DNA of 64,000 bases from NCBI GenBank assembly GCA_039180875.1, contig JBCDCY010000003.1:310001-374000 (forward strand). The letters run 5' to 3'. The notes under the pieces are model-generated. The model made no database searches, was not told where the DNA came from, and saw only the letters and a program-made list of their open reading frames with translations. This document shows positions 1 through 8,573 of the stretch, in pieces. Every line of letters begins with the position of its first letter. The stretch's first letter is position 1. Both the position numbers and the translations under genes were made by a program. The DNA is from JBCDCY01 sp039180875. Lineage in GTDB: Bacteria; Pseudomonadota; Alphaproteobacteria; Rhodobacterales; Rhodobacteraceae.

Positions 1-197
1 GCCTGGGTTGCAGCGAGAAACCCGTCCCGCTGCAGCCGGCTGGCCACCCGCCGCACGTCCTGCATCAGCGGACGCCAGTCGTCGGCGACCCGGCGCGCAG
101 CCTCCGACGGGCAGAACGTCGCCTCGCGCTGCTTGGCCAAATCGAGCAGCGTGGCCCGGATCACGTCATCGCTGGTGGAGAGGCTGGTGTTCAACAT
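1..197 (-). CDS. DUF3253-like small protein (partial, 3' end outside window)
   Basis: The first 65 codons are visible, from ATG at 197 and running off the left edge without a stop. The peptide begins MLNTSLSTSDDVIRATLLDL and continues with FCPSEAARRV, then DDWRPLMQDVRRVASRLQ. The pattern CPSE..R.V..DWRPLM..VR is what I recall of the DUF3253 family, small winged-helix-like proteins of unknown function. No role can be assigned. The family call is from memory and moderately sure; the reading frame looks real because it has no competing long frame of similar quality. Confidence 0.6.
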   Translation of the reverse strand, partial: MLNTSLSTSDDVIRATLLDLAKQREATFCPSEAARRVADDWRPLMQDVRRVASRLQRDGFLAATQ

Positions 198-274
198 GGC
201 GTGACTATAGCGTGATTCGCGGCGGCTGTTGCTGAAATGTCGTCCTGAGTCGCCATCAATCTCAGGTTGCAGGC

Positions 275-1273
275 TCAATCCCGCCGATCGCGGTATCCTG
301 GCACCCCGCCCAGTCCCTCTGCCGACCAGATCGCCCGGGCGATGGCGCGGGCGACCACGGTGGACGCGACGGCGCCGAGGGCAATCAGCATGGGGGCAGA
401 GACCTCCTCCCCCTCCCCGGTCGAGAGGGCGAAGACCAGGTCGCCGTCAAACGGCGTGTGCACGGGATAAAGCGCCCGGGCAAAGCCGTCCTGCGCCATC
501 ACGGCAAGGCGCCGGGCCTGGCGTTGGGAGAGCGGCGCGTCGGTGGCGAGCGCGGCAATCGTAGTGTTCTCCCCCGCCCTTGCCGCGTCCTTGACCGGGA
601 TGTCGGTCGCCACCGGGTAATGCGCGGGCGGGCCGAGGCCGCCGAACTCGGCGTCGATCTCGAAGGCACCGGCCCAAAAACGGTCGGTGCCGGGGATGAC
701 GGCCGAACCGATGGCGTTCACCGCCACCGCTGCCCCGATGGTGTAGCCGCCGGCGCTCAGCACGGCGGACGCGGTGCCGAAGCCGCCCTTCAGATCGGCG
801 GTGGTCGCGCCGTAGCCCGCGCCGACATTGCCGAGGGCCACGTCCTGGCCCGCACGCTCCACCGCCTCCCACCCCAAACGGTGATAGGGCGAGCCGGCGG
901 CGTGGGAGGGATCGGCGATAAACGGCAGATCGAAGATGATCGCCGCCGGCACGATCGGCACGCGCGCGCCCCGGATCTGCAGGCCCCGGCCCACGCTCCG
1001 CAGCCAATCGCCCACGCCGCCCGCGGCATCGAGGCCGAGGACCGAGCCCCCCGACAGCACCACGGCATCGACCCGGTCGATCAGCACGTCACTGCTGAGG
1101 AGCGCCGTCTCCCGCGTGCCGGGCGCACCGCCGCGCAACTCCGCGGCGGCGATGGCCGGGGTCTCCGCCAGGACGACCGTCGTGCCGGTGCCCCAGTCCG
1201 GCGCCTCGGCATGGCCAAGCCGGATGCCCGGCACGTCGGTGATGGCGTTCCGGGGCCCGGGCCGCAGCTCCAC
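275..1273 (-). CDS. P1 family (DmpA-type, S58) peptidase
   Basis: About 332 residues. The fold signature is clear: an N-terminal NAITDVPGIRLGH stretch, VVLSGGSVLGLDAAGGV around residues 71-87, and VNAIGSAVIPGT, where the Gly189-Ser190 bond is the expected self-cleavage site. Ser190 would then be the N-terminal nucleophile of the beta chain. Members are cytosolic N-terminal-nucleophile aminopeptidases acting on D-amino-acid or beta-peptides; the substrate here is unknown. The GTG start at 1273 is chosen because it lies just after the stop of the upstream reductase and yields the usual family N-terminus; no strong ribosome site is visible. It is the last gene of the mreB-rodA transcription unit. 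Confidence 0.85.
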   Translation of the reverse strand: MELRPGPRNAITDVPGIRLGHAEAPDWGTGTTVVLAETPAIAAAELRGGAPGTRETALLSSDVLIDRVDAVVLSGGSVLGLDAAGGVGDWLRSVGRGLQIRGARVPIVPAAIIFDLPFIADPSHAAGSPYHRLGWEAVERAGQDVALGNVGAGYGATTADLKGGFGTASAVLSAGGYTIGAAVAVNAIGSAVIPGTDRFWAGAFEIDAEFGGLGPPAHYPVATDIPVKDAARAGENTTIAALATDAPLSQRQARRLAVMAQDGFARALYPVHTPFDGDLVFALSTGEGEEVSAPMLIALGAVASTVVARAIARAIWSAEGLGGVPGYRDRRD

Positions 1274-1275
1274 CC

Positions 1276-2208
1276 TCAGTAACCCCGCGCCGGGTCGAAG
1301 AGGTGGAGGAACGGCAGGCCCGCCTCGCCGCGGCGGATATTCTCGGCGATCGCCCGGGCGCTGGTCTCGGGCCGGGTCTCCGACGCGATATGGGGCGTCA
1401 CGGTGACCTTCGGGTGCGGCCAGAACGGATGGTCGGCCGGCAATGGTTCCTGGCGGAAGACATCGAGGGTGGCGTGGGCGAGATGGCCGCGGTCGAGCGC
1501 CGCGAGCAGTGCGGCATCGTCGATCAGGGTGCCGCGCCCCGGGTTGAGCAGCACCGCACCCGGGCGCATCATCGCCAGGCGCTCGGCATTGAGCAGGTTC
1601 TCCGTCTCCGCCGTCGCGGGCAGGAGGAGGACGACGATGTCGGCCGCCCCCAGCACCTCCGGCAAGGTCTCGAGCCCTGCCCGGCAGGCCATGCCGTCCA
1701 CCGTCTTCGGCGTGCGGCTCCACCCCGTCACCCGAAAGCCGATTTGGGCGAGCATCGTCGCGCACGCCCCGCCGAGAGCGCCGATGCCGAGGATCGCGAC
1801 CCCCCGCTCTTCCGCCAAGGGCGGGGCGATCTGGGGCCATTCCGGCTGTCGCCGGGTGATATGCGCGTCGAGGTCGAGATGGTGGCGCATGACGTGGCCC
1901 GTCACCCACTCCACCATGCCGGCCGTCATGCCGGGATCGACCATGCGGGTGAGCGGCGCGGTCAGCGTCTTGTTCGCCCGGATCCGCTCCACCCCGGCCC
2001 AAAGGCTGAGCACCGCTTTCAGCCGGGTGAAGGGCGCGAAGTCGTCGATGTCGCCGGTGGGCGCGTAGATCAGGTAGTCGACTTCGCCCGGATCGACACC
2101 GTTCTCCTGCAGATCTACCGTGAGCCCCGCCTCGTCAAAGGCAGTGCGGAGGTGCGGCGCGAACTCCGCCCACTTCGTCGGATCGCCGCGGTAGAGCGCC
2201 AGCGGCAT
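1276..2208 (-). CDS. ghrA: Glyoxylate/hydroxypyruvate reductase A-like 2-hydroxyacid dehydrogenase
   Basis: 310 residues, the usual size for GhrA. It begins MPLALYRGDPTKWAEF, and the NAD(P) fold carries GIGALGGACA at about 141-150. The substrate Arg lies in NPGRGTLIDDAALL, and the downstream DVFRQEPLP and TPHIAS supply the Glu and catalytic His. Such enzymes reduce glyoxylate or hydroxypyruvate in the cytosol. The ATG at 2208 shares its A with the rodA stop (TGATG), so translation is coupled to the cell-shape operon. This gene order is familiar in Rhodobacterales, although no functional link between the enzyme and elongation is known to me. Substrate assignment rests on the family only. Confidence 0.85.
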   Translation of the reverse strand: MPLALYRGDPTKWAEFAPHLRTAFDEAGLTVDLQENGVDPGEVDYLIYAPTGDIDDFAPFTRLKAVLSLWAGVERIRANKTLTAPLTRMVDPGMTAGMVEWVTGHVMRHHLDLDAHITRRQPEWPQIAPPLAEERGVAILGIGALGGACATMLAQIGFRVTGWSRTPKTVDGMACRAGLETLPEVLGAADIVVLLLPATAETENLLNAERLAMMRPGAVLLNPGRGTLIDDAALLAALDRGHLAHATLDVFRQEPLPADHPFWPHPKVTVTPHIASETRPETSARAIAENIRRGEAGLPFLHLFDPARGY

Positions 2209-3350
2209 CAGCGCGGCCGGTGGATATGGGCGCTTTGCACCAGGCCGAAGGCGCCGAGCAGCACCAGCATGGCCGAGCCGCCGAAGGAGACCAGCGGCAG
2301 CGGCACGCCGACCACCGGCGCGAGGCCCATGACCATCGACATGTTGACCGCGAAGTAGAAGAAGAAGGTCACGGCGACGCCCGCGGTCAGGAGCGAGCCG
2401 AAGCGGTCGCGGTTGGTGAAGGCACTGACCAGGCAGAAGGCGATGATGAGGGTGTAGAGCACCAAGAGCGTCATCCCGCCCATGAAGCCGAACTCCTCGG
2501 CCAGGGTGGTGAAGATGAAGTCGGTGTGCTTCTCCGGCAGGAAATTGAGGCGGCTCTGGGTGCCCTCCATGAAGCCCCGCCCCGTCAGGCCGCCCGAGCC
2601 CAGCGCGATCTTCGACTGGGTGATGTGGTAGCCGGCGCCGAGGGGGTCGAGGGAGGGGTCGAGGAAGGTCTCGATCCGGCGGAACTGGTAGTCCTTCAGG
2701 ATCTGCCAGTCCGTCCCGCGGGAGAGGAATACGGTGGCCACCAGCCCCGCCCCGGCCGCCCCGCCGGCGATGAAGTACCAAAGGCTGACGCCGGCCAGGA
2801 ACATCACCACCACCGCCCCGGCGGCCAGCAAAAGCGCGGTGCCGAGATCGGGCTGCAGCAGCACCAGCGCCACCGGAACCGCCGTCAGGATGAGCGGCGG
2901 CAACAGCCAGAGCGGGCGCGAGACCCGTTCGGGCTCCAACCAGTCGTAATAATGCGCCAGCGCCATGATCAGCGCGATCTTCATCACCTCCGACGGCTGC
3001 AGGCGGATGAAGCCGAGGTCGATCCAGCGCTGCGCCCCCATGCCGACGGAGCCGAAGAACTCCACCGCCACCAGCAGCCCGAGGGCGCCGATGTAGACCA
3101 GCGGAGAGAGGGTGCGCCAGAACCGGATGTGGATCATGGCGATGATCAGCATGCCGCTGATGCCAAGGCCGAAGCGCACGATCTGGCGCGAGGCCCAGGG
3201 ATCGAAGGAGCCGCCGGCCACCGAGTAGAGCATCAGGAAGCCGATCGTCGCGACCGCCGCGACCAGCAGGATGAGCGCCCAGTTGAGGTGCAGGATCTTG
3301 CGGTAGCCAGTGGGCACCTTAGGGGAGCGGGAGGGGTCGAGCAGGCTCAT
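2208..3350 (-). CDS. rodA: Rod shape-determining protein RodA (SEDS glycosyltransferase)
   Basis: 380 residues with about ten hydrophobic segments. SEDS landmarks include the QPSEVMKIALIMALAHYY region, LLQPDLGTALLL, FLPEKHTDFIFTTLAEEFGF and the C-terminal LPLVSFGGSAML. RodA polymerises glycan strands in the inner membrane together with the class B PBP2. The ATG at 3350 overlaps the mrdA stop (ATGA), and its own stop overlaps the next start (TGATG). Length, motifs and position directly after mrdA leave little doubt; FtsW is excluded by context. Confidence 0.96.
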   Translation of the reverse strand: MSLLDPSRSPKVPTGYRKILHLNWALILLVAAVATIGFLMLYSVAGGSFDPWASRQIVRFGLGISGMLIIAMIHIRFWRTLSPLVYIGALGLLVAVEFFGSVGMGAQRWIDLGFIRLQPSEVMKIALIMALAHYYDWLEPERVSRPLWLLPPLILTAVPVALVLLQPDLGTALLLAAGAVVVMFLAGVSLWYFIAGGAAGAGLVATVFLSRGTDWQILKDYQFRRIETFLDPSLDPLGAGYHITQSKIALGSGGLTGRGFMEGTQSRLNFLPEKHTDFIFTTLAEEFGFMGGMTLLVLYTLIIAFCLVSAFTNRDRFGSLLTAGVAVTFFFYFAVNMSMVMGLAPVVGVPLPLVSFGGSAMLVLLGAFGLVQSAHIHRPR

Positions 3351-5305
3351 GCCCGATCCCCGTCGGCCTCGTCGGAGCTTTCCTCGATCTGCGGCTGTTC
3401 CTCTTCTGCGGCGTTCCGGCGCTCCTCTATCTCGCGGCGCTGGGCCGGGGGATAGGCGCTGAGCGGCGGGGTGGCGCCGTAGAGCAGGCGCAGCATCAGG
3501 CGTTGGGCGATGGGGGCGGCCGCGCTGGAGCCGCCGCCGCCATGCTCGACGACCACGGAGATGGCGTAGCGCGGATCGTCATAGGGAGCGTAGCCGACGA
3601 ATAGCCCGTGATCGCGCCGCTCCCACGGCAGATCCTCGTTCCGCCAGACCCCCTGGGCCCGCTCGGCCGCCGTGATCTGGCGCACCTGGCTGGTGCCGGT
3701 CTTGCCGGCCATGGCCATGGTCTCCTCCGCGATGCGGGAGGAATAGGCCGTGCCCCGACGCTCGTTGGAGACGGCGAACATGCCGTCCCGAACCTGGCGG
3801 AGCGAGCGCTCCGAGATGCCGAGGGAGGCCACCTCCGGCCGCGCCAACGGCAGGTCGTCCACCGCCCGGATCACCCGCGGCACCACCGCATTGCCGGAGG
3901 CGATGCGCGCCGTCATGATCGCAAGCTGCAGAGGTGAGGCGAGCACATAGCCCTGGCCGATCCCGGCGTTGAACGTGTCGCCGACCTGCCAGCTCTCGTC
4001 GTGGATCCGCTCCTTCCAGGCGCGGGTCGGGGTGAGGCCGCCGGAGATCGCCGGGATCGGCAGGTCGGGCGCGGTGCCGAGGCCGAGGCGCTGCGCCATC
4101 TCGGTGATGCGGTCAACGCCCACCCGCCGGGCAATCTCGTAGTAGTAGACGTCGCAGGACTGCTTCAGGCTGTCGCGCAGGTTCATGTGCCCGTGCCCGC
4201 CCCGGCGCCAGCAATGGAACCGTCTGTTGCCGAGGCGCGTGAAGCCCGGGCAGAACACCCTGTCGCCCGGCGTCACTTCGCCTGCCTCGAGCGCGGCGAG
4301 CGCCACCACCATCTTGAAGGTCGAGCCCGGCGGGTAGGTGCCGGAGATCGCCTTGTTGTAGAGCGGGCGGTAGATGTCGCCGTTCAGCGCCTGCCAGTCC
4401 CGGCTGCTGATGCCGTAGACGAAGGTGTTCGGGTCGAAGCTGGGGGCAGAGGCGAGGACCAGCAGATCGCCGCTGCGCACGTCCATGACGACGACGGCGG
4501 CGGACTGGCCCTGCATCGCGTCGAGCGCGGCCGATTGCAGATCCTGGTCGAGGGTGACCTGCAGGTTCTGGCCCGGCCTTCCGTCGGTGCGGTCGAGCTC
4601 GCGCATCACCCGGCCGACGGAGTTCACCTCGATCCGGCTCGCCCCGGCCTCGCCCCGCAGCACGTCCTCCGCCCGCGTCTCGATCCCCGACTTGCCGATC
4701 TGGAACTTGGGGATCTGCAACAGCGGCTCGGGATCGGGCGTCGCGTCCAGATCGCGCTCGCTCACCGGGCCGACATAGCCGATGACGTGGGCGAAGTCCG
4801 GGCCGTAGGGGTAGTGGCGGGAGAGGCCGACCTCCGGAATGATGCCGGGCAGCGAGGGGGCGTTGACCGCGACCCGGGCGAAGTCGCGCCAGTCCATATG
4901 CTCGACGACGGAGACCGGGACGAAGCTCGCCCGCGACGCGACGTCGGCCAGTACCCGTTCCCGCCGATCGGCCGAGATCGGGATGAGCTGCCCGAGCCGG
5001 TCGAGCATCGCCGCGGCGTCGCCCGCCTGCTCCTGCACGATGACGATGCGGTAGTTCTGCCGGTTCTCCGCCACCAGCGTGCCGTTGCGGTCGAAGATCA
5101 GACCCCGAGCCGGCGGGATCAGCCGGGTGTTGATGCGGTTTTCCTCGGCCAGCAGGCGGTAGCGCTCCGTCTCCTCGACCTGCAATTGGCGCATGCGCCA
5201 GCCGAGCACGCCGATCAGGCCGAGCTGCCCACCGGCCAGCAGCAGGCCCCGCCGGGTGATCGACGGCGGCGCCTTGGGCGCGGGGGCGAAGCGGCGATAG
5301 CTCAC
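3347..5305 (-). CDS. mrdA: Penicillin-binding protein 2, peptidoglycan DD-transpeptidase
   Basis: 652 residues. There is one N-terminal membrane anchor (RGLLLAGGQLGLIGVLGW, about 19-36), then the pedestal domain with PPARGLIFDRNG, and the transpeptidase domain. Active-site motifs are S328-T-F-K in YPPGSTFKMV, S-C-D in LKQSCDVYYYE and K535-T-G in KTGTSQVR. The enzyme cross-links peptidoglycan during elongation, working with RodA. GTG at 5305 is preferred because it overlaps the mreD stop as GTGA and gives the expected short cytosolic tail. The C-terminus ends in an acidic, Glu-rich tail (EEEQPQIEESSDEADGD) of unknown role. Confidence 0.95.
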   Translation of the reverse strand: MSYRRFAPAPKAPPSITRRGLLLAGGQLGLIGVLGWRMRQLQVEETERYRLLAEENRINTRLIPPARGLIFDRNGTLVAENRQNYRIVIVQEQAGDAAAMLDRLGQLIPISADRRERVLADVASRASFVPVSVVEHMDWRDFARVAVNAPSLPGIIPEVGLSRHYPYGPDFAHVIGYVGPVSERDLDATPDPEPLLQIPKFQIGKSGIETRAEDVLRGEAGASRIEVNSVGRVMRELDRTDGRPGQNLQVTLDQDLQSAALDAMQGQSAAVVVMDVRSGDLLVLASAPSFDPNTFVYGISSRDWQALNGDIYRPLYNKAISGTYPPGSTFKMVVALAALEAGEVTPGDRVFCPGFTRLGNRRFHCWRRGGHGHMNLRDSLKQSCDVYYYEIARRVGVDRITEMAQRLGLGTAPDLPIPAISGGLTPTRAWKERIHDESWQVGDTFNAGIGQGYVLASPLQLAIMTARIASGNAVVPRVIRAVDDLPLARPEVASLGISERSLRQVRDGMFAVSNERRGTAYSSRIAEETMAMAGKTGTSQVRQITAAERAQGVWRNEDLPWERRDHGLFVGYAPYDDPRYAISVVVEHGGGGSSAAAPIAQRLMLRLLYGATPPLSAYPPAQRREIEERRNAAEEEQPQIEESSDEADGDRA

Positions 5306-5850
5306 GAGCGCCCCCCAGGCATGACGACCCGGGCCGCCGGCAGATGCGGGCGCAGGCGAAACAGCCCGTGGCAGACGAGGACGACGATGGGATAGACCGC
5401 GACGGTGACGATGCCGTAGCGCAAGAGCTCGCCCAGGGCCGGTAGGTTGGCGAACGTGATCCAGAGCATCAGCACCTGCGCGCCGAGGATCAGGGCAAAG
5501 ACCGTGCCGGCGGCGATCCACTCCGCCACCGCACCGCCCTCAAGCACCGTGCGGCGCTGGCTGCGAAAGACCTCGGCCGCCAGCACCAACAGGATGGCGC
5601 CGAGGCCGACCGGCCGGCCGATCATCAGATCCGCCGTGAGGCCGAGCAGGAAGATCAGCCAAAACGGCGCCGTCTCCGGCCGCCGCACGACCCAAGCCAC
5701 GACCAGGCAGTAGAGCAGATCCGGCATCGCCCAGCTTTGCGGCACCGGCCCGCCCGGGACGAGCGCCACCAGGATCGCGCCCAGCCCTGCGCCGGCGAGC
5801 AGAAACGCGCGCAACACCGCGCCGGCGCCGGAGGTCGGGCTCTCGGCCAC
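5302..5850 (-). CDS. mreD: Rod shape-determining protein MreD
   Basis: 182 residues, hydrophobic throughout, with about five membrane segments and the recognisable FLLGLTADLMIGRPVGLGA stretch in the middle. MreD is a small inner-membrane subunit of the elongasome. It lies between mreC (3 bases upstream) and mrdA (4-base GTGA overlap), the standard order. MreD is poorly conserved in sequence, so context carries much of the call. Confidence 0.92.
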   Translation of the reverse strand: MAESPTSGAGAVLRAFLLAGAGLGAILVALVPGGPVPQSWAMPDLLYCLVVAWVVRRPETAPFWLIFLLGLTADLMIGRPVGLGAILLVLAAEVFRSQRRTVLEGGAVAEWIAAGTVFALILGAQVLMLWITFANLPALGELLRYGIVTVAVYPIVVLVCHGLFRLRPHLPAARVVMPGGRS

Positions 5851-5853
5851 GCC

Positions 5854-6744
5854 CTAGTTCTCCACCGGGGCCGCGGCGGAGCGGTCGCGCGGCACGATCA
5901 GCTCCCCCGGTCCGTCGAGCGGTGCATCCGGCCCGAACTTCAGCACCCGGAGATATTCGAGCCGGCGATAGTCTGCCGCGATCCGCACCCGCAGCCGACC
6001 GTCGGGCGCAAACACGACCTGGCCGATCAGCAGATCCGGCGGCAGCACACCGCCATCGCCCGAGGTGACGATCCGGTCGCCGGCCGAGACGCTGTCGATC
6101 GCGTCGACGAAGTCGAGCCGCGGCGCCACGCTGGTGTCGCCGGAGACGATGGCGCGCAGGCCGCTCGGCCGTACCTGGGCCGGCACCCGGCTGTTGAGAT
6201 CGGTGAGGAAGATCACCCGGCTGGTCTGGGCCCCGACGCCGGAGATCCGCCCGACCAAGCCCAGGTCGTCGACCACGGCGGAGCCGTCGACCACCCCGTC
6301 GACCTGGCCGACATTCAGCAGGCCCGATTGCAGGAACGGGCTGTTGGTGTCGGCCATCACCTCGCCGGTGACGAAGCCCAGCCGGGGCGACAGCCGCACG
6401 TTGTTGAGCGCCCGCAGCCGGGCATTGCGCTGTTCGAGCTGCGCCGCCACCTCGCGCCAGCCGCGCAGGCGCTGCAGCTCGCGGCGCAACTCCCGGTTCT
6501 GCTCGTAGACCCGGGTATAGCTCTCGAAATCCTCGACCATGCGCACCAGCCCGGCAAAGGGCCGCACGGTCCAGTCGAAGCTCGGGGCGATCATGTCCGT
6601 AAGCTGCATGCGCAGCCGCTCGATCCGCGGGCTGTCGGCCCGCCAGAAGGCGAACAGCGCCAGGGCGGCAAGGATCATCAGGCCGAGCAACACCCGGCGT
6701 GTGGTCTGCCACAGACCCCCGTCGGACATGTTGCCGAGCGCCAT
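5854..6744 (-). CDS. mreC: Rod shape-determining protein MreC
   Basis: 296 residues from the ATG at 6744: one membrane segment (RRVLLGLMILAALALFAFW), a coiled coil around YEQNRELRRELQRLRGWREV, then the beta-rich MreC core with FVTGEVMADTNSPFLQSGLLN and VVDDLGLVGRISGVG. MreC scaffolds the elongation machinery in the periplasm. The frame stays open further upstream, but those residues are Arg/Ala-rich and unlike the family. AGAGGA about 13 bases before the ATG supports this start, with a second Met five codons on. A C-rich 70-base spacer separates it from mreB. Confidence 0.95.
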   Translation of the reverse strand: MALGNMSDGGLWQTTRRVLLGLMILAALALFAFWRADSPRIERLRMQLTDMIAPSFDWTVRPFAGLVRMVEDFESYTRVYEQNRELRRELQRLRGWREVAAQLEQRNARLRALNNVRLSPRLGFVTGEVMADTNSPFLQSGLLNVGQVDGVVDGSAVVDDLGLVGRISGVGAQTSRVIFLTDLNSRVPAQVRPSGLRAIVSGDTSVAPRLDFVDAIDSVSAGDRIVTSGDGGVLPPDLLIGQVVFAPDGRLRVRIAADYRRLEYLRVLKFGPDAPLDGPGELIVPRDRSAAAPVEN

Positions 6745-6814
6745 CGTCCGGTTCCGGTCCTCTCTACCCTCGTCGCCGCGGGCCCTCGCCCCCGCCCTCG
6801 CGCTCGCCCCCAGC

Positions 6815-7849
6815 CTACCCTGCGCCGTAGTCGATCGCGTGGGAGAGTTTACGCTCGTATTCCAGTGCTTTGCCAGTTCCAAGTGCGACGCAGTTCAAAG
6901 CATCGTCGGCAATGGAGATGGCGAGGCCCGTCTGCTCTCGCAACGCCAGGTCGAGATCGCCGAGCAGGGCACCGCCGCCGGTCAGCATCACGCCGCGATC
7001 GACGATGTCGGCGGCGAGGTCCGGCGGCGTCGCCTCGAGCGCCTGCATCACCGCCTCGCAGATCGTCTGCACCGGTTCCGACAGCGCCTCCGAGATCTGC
7101 GCCTGGGTGATCTCCGTCTCCTTCGGCACGCCGTTCAGCAGATCGCGGCCGCGCACCTCCATCGCCTGGCCGCGGCCATCGTCGGGTGTGCGGGCGCTGC
7201 CGATGGTGGTCTTGATGCGCTCGGCGGTCGATTCGCCCACCAATAGGTTGTGATGGCGCCGGAGGTGGCTGATGATCGCCTCATCCATCCGGTCGCCCCC
7301 CACCCGGACCGAGCGGGCATAGACGATATCGCCGAGGGAAAGCACCGCGACCTCCGTCGTGCCGCCGCCGATGTCGACGACCATCGAGCCCGTCGGATCG
7401 GTGATCGGCATGCCGGAGCCGATGGCCGCCGCGATCGGCTCGGCAATCAGGCCGGCCTTGCGGGCGCCGGCCGACAGCACCGACTGGCTGATGGCGCGGC
7501 GTTCCACCGGCGTCGCCCCATGCGGCACGCAGACCAGCACCTTGGGCTTACCGCGCTTGTTCACCTTACGGATGAAATGCTTGATCATCGCCTCGGCGAC
7601 GTCGAAATCCGCAATCACGCCGTCGCGCATCGGCCGGATCGCCTGGATCGAGCCCGGGGTGCGGCCCAGCATCTGCTTGGCCTCTTCCCCGACCTCCAGC
7701 ACCTGCTTCTTGCCGTCGCGCACGTGGAACGCGACCACCGAGGGCTCGTTCAGCACGATGCCCTTGCCCTTGACGTAGACCAGGGTGTTTGCCGTCCCAA
7801 GGTCGATGGCCATGTCCGGGGAGAACATGCCCGTCAGCGCACCCAACAT
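6815..7849 (-). CDS. mreB: Actin-like rod shape-determining protein MreB
   Basis: 344 residues, full length. Nucleotide-binding landmarks of the actin fold are present: DLGTANTLVYVKGKGIV near the N-terminus, VVDIGGGTTEVAVLSLGDIV (phosphate 2), and VMLTGGGALLGDLD towards the C-terminus. MreB polymerises beneath the membrane and guides elongation. GAGGG lies about ten bases before the ATG. It heads the mreB-mreC-mreD-mrdA-rodA unit; the 176 bases upstream, shared with the cupin gene on the same strand, are the natural place for its promoter. Confidence 0.97.
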   Translation of the reverse strand: MLGALTGMFSPDMAIDLGTANTLVYVKGKGIVLNEPSVVAFHVRDGKKQVLEVGEEAKQMLGRTPGSIQAIRPMRDGVIADFDVAEAMIKHFIRKVNKRGKPKVLVCVPHGATPVERRAISQSVLSAGARKAGLIAEPIAAAIGSGMPITDPTGSMVVDIGGGTTEVAVLSLGDIVYARSVRVGGDRMDEAIISHLRRHHNLLVGESTAERIKTTIGSARTPDDGRGQAMEVRGRDLLNGVPKETEITQAQISEALSEPVQTICEAVMQALEATPPDLAADIVDRGVMLTGGGALLGDLDLALREQTGLAISIADDALNCVALGTGKALEYERKLSHAIDYGAG

Positions 7850-8025
7850 GGCGATCTGCCCTCAATTCTCGCGCCCGTCGACGTGTTTTTCTTCGCGCGA
7901 TACTGCCGTTGGCGTCTTATAGGACCCGGCGTGGGGAGAGGCAAAGCGAAACTCAATCGCCGCCGGGCCGTGTAGAGCCGCCTGGCAGCGGGACTTTGCT
8001 GACGGCCCGCAGCCCGGATCGGGCG

Positions 8026-8397
8026 TCAGATCCAGGCGGGATCGGCCACCGTGCGCGCGCCGCCCGCGTCGCCGGTGTTGCGGGTTCCCGCCCGCTCGAT
8101 CATCAGGATCTCGCACGGGCCCTCCGCCTTCGGGCAGTGCTCAACCCCCCGGGGCACCACGTGCAGGTCCCCGGCGCGGAGCGCCACGTCGCGGTCGCGG
8201 TACCGCATGACGAAAGCCCCGCTCTGCACGTAGAACAGCTCGTCGGTGTCGGGATGGGCGTGCCAGACGAACTCACCCTCGATCCGGGCGACCTTGACGT
8301 GCATGTCGTTGAGCGCGGCGACGATCCTGGGTGACCAGGGCTCTTCGACGGCGGCGAACTTCTCCGCCAGGCGGACGACACCCGGTTGCTCGGTCAT
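8026..8397 (-). CDS. Single-domain cupin protein
   Basis: 123 residues with one compact cupin barrel. Motif 1 appears as VWHAHPDTDELFYVQSGAF, with two His and one Glu as metal ligands; motif 2 appears as GDLHVVPRGVEHCPKAEGP with the third His. The trailing segment MIERAGTRNTGDAGG resembles the many small cupins annotated as mannose-6-phosphate isomerase-like, but none of the isomerase-specific regions is present, so no substrate is assigned. It diverges from the aldehyde dehydrogenase at 8574 across 176 bases. Confidence 0.8.
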   Translation of the reverse strand: MTEQPGVVRLAEKFAAVEEPWSPRIVAALNDMHVKVARIEGEFVWHAHPDTDELFYVQSGAFVMRYRDRDVALRAGDLHVVPRGVEHCPKAEGPCEILMIERAGTRNTGDAGGARTVADPAWI

Positions 8398-8517
8398 GCG
8401 CGCTCCTCCCTTGCTGCTTCCCTCACTTGGCTGCGCCGGCGGTCCGCCGCAACGCCCGATCGGCGATTTGGCCCGCCCGGCCCGCCTGTCGGCTGGATAA
8501 ATCGGTCGGAAGCTGGC

Positions 8518-8532
8518 AGCACTGTCGGTGCT
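8518..8532. promoter_or_regulatory. Short inverted repeat between cupin and aldehyde dehydrogenase genes
   Basis: AGCAC-TGTCG-GTGCT, perfect 5-bp arms, 42 bases before the aldehyde dehydrogenase start in the divergent intergenic region. It may be an operator or chance in GC-rich DNA; no regulator is adjacent. Confidence 0.22.
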
Positions 8533-8573
8533 AAGCCAATTCCAGCGAGCGCCATTGGAAAGAGGATCCCCCG

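Noticed and set aside
6745..6814. C-rich imperfect repeat between mreB and mreC
   Set aside because: Only a few CCCTCGCCC-like units, explained by GC-rich drift in a short spacer; no hairpin or T-run found.
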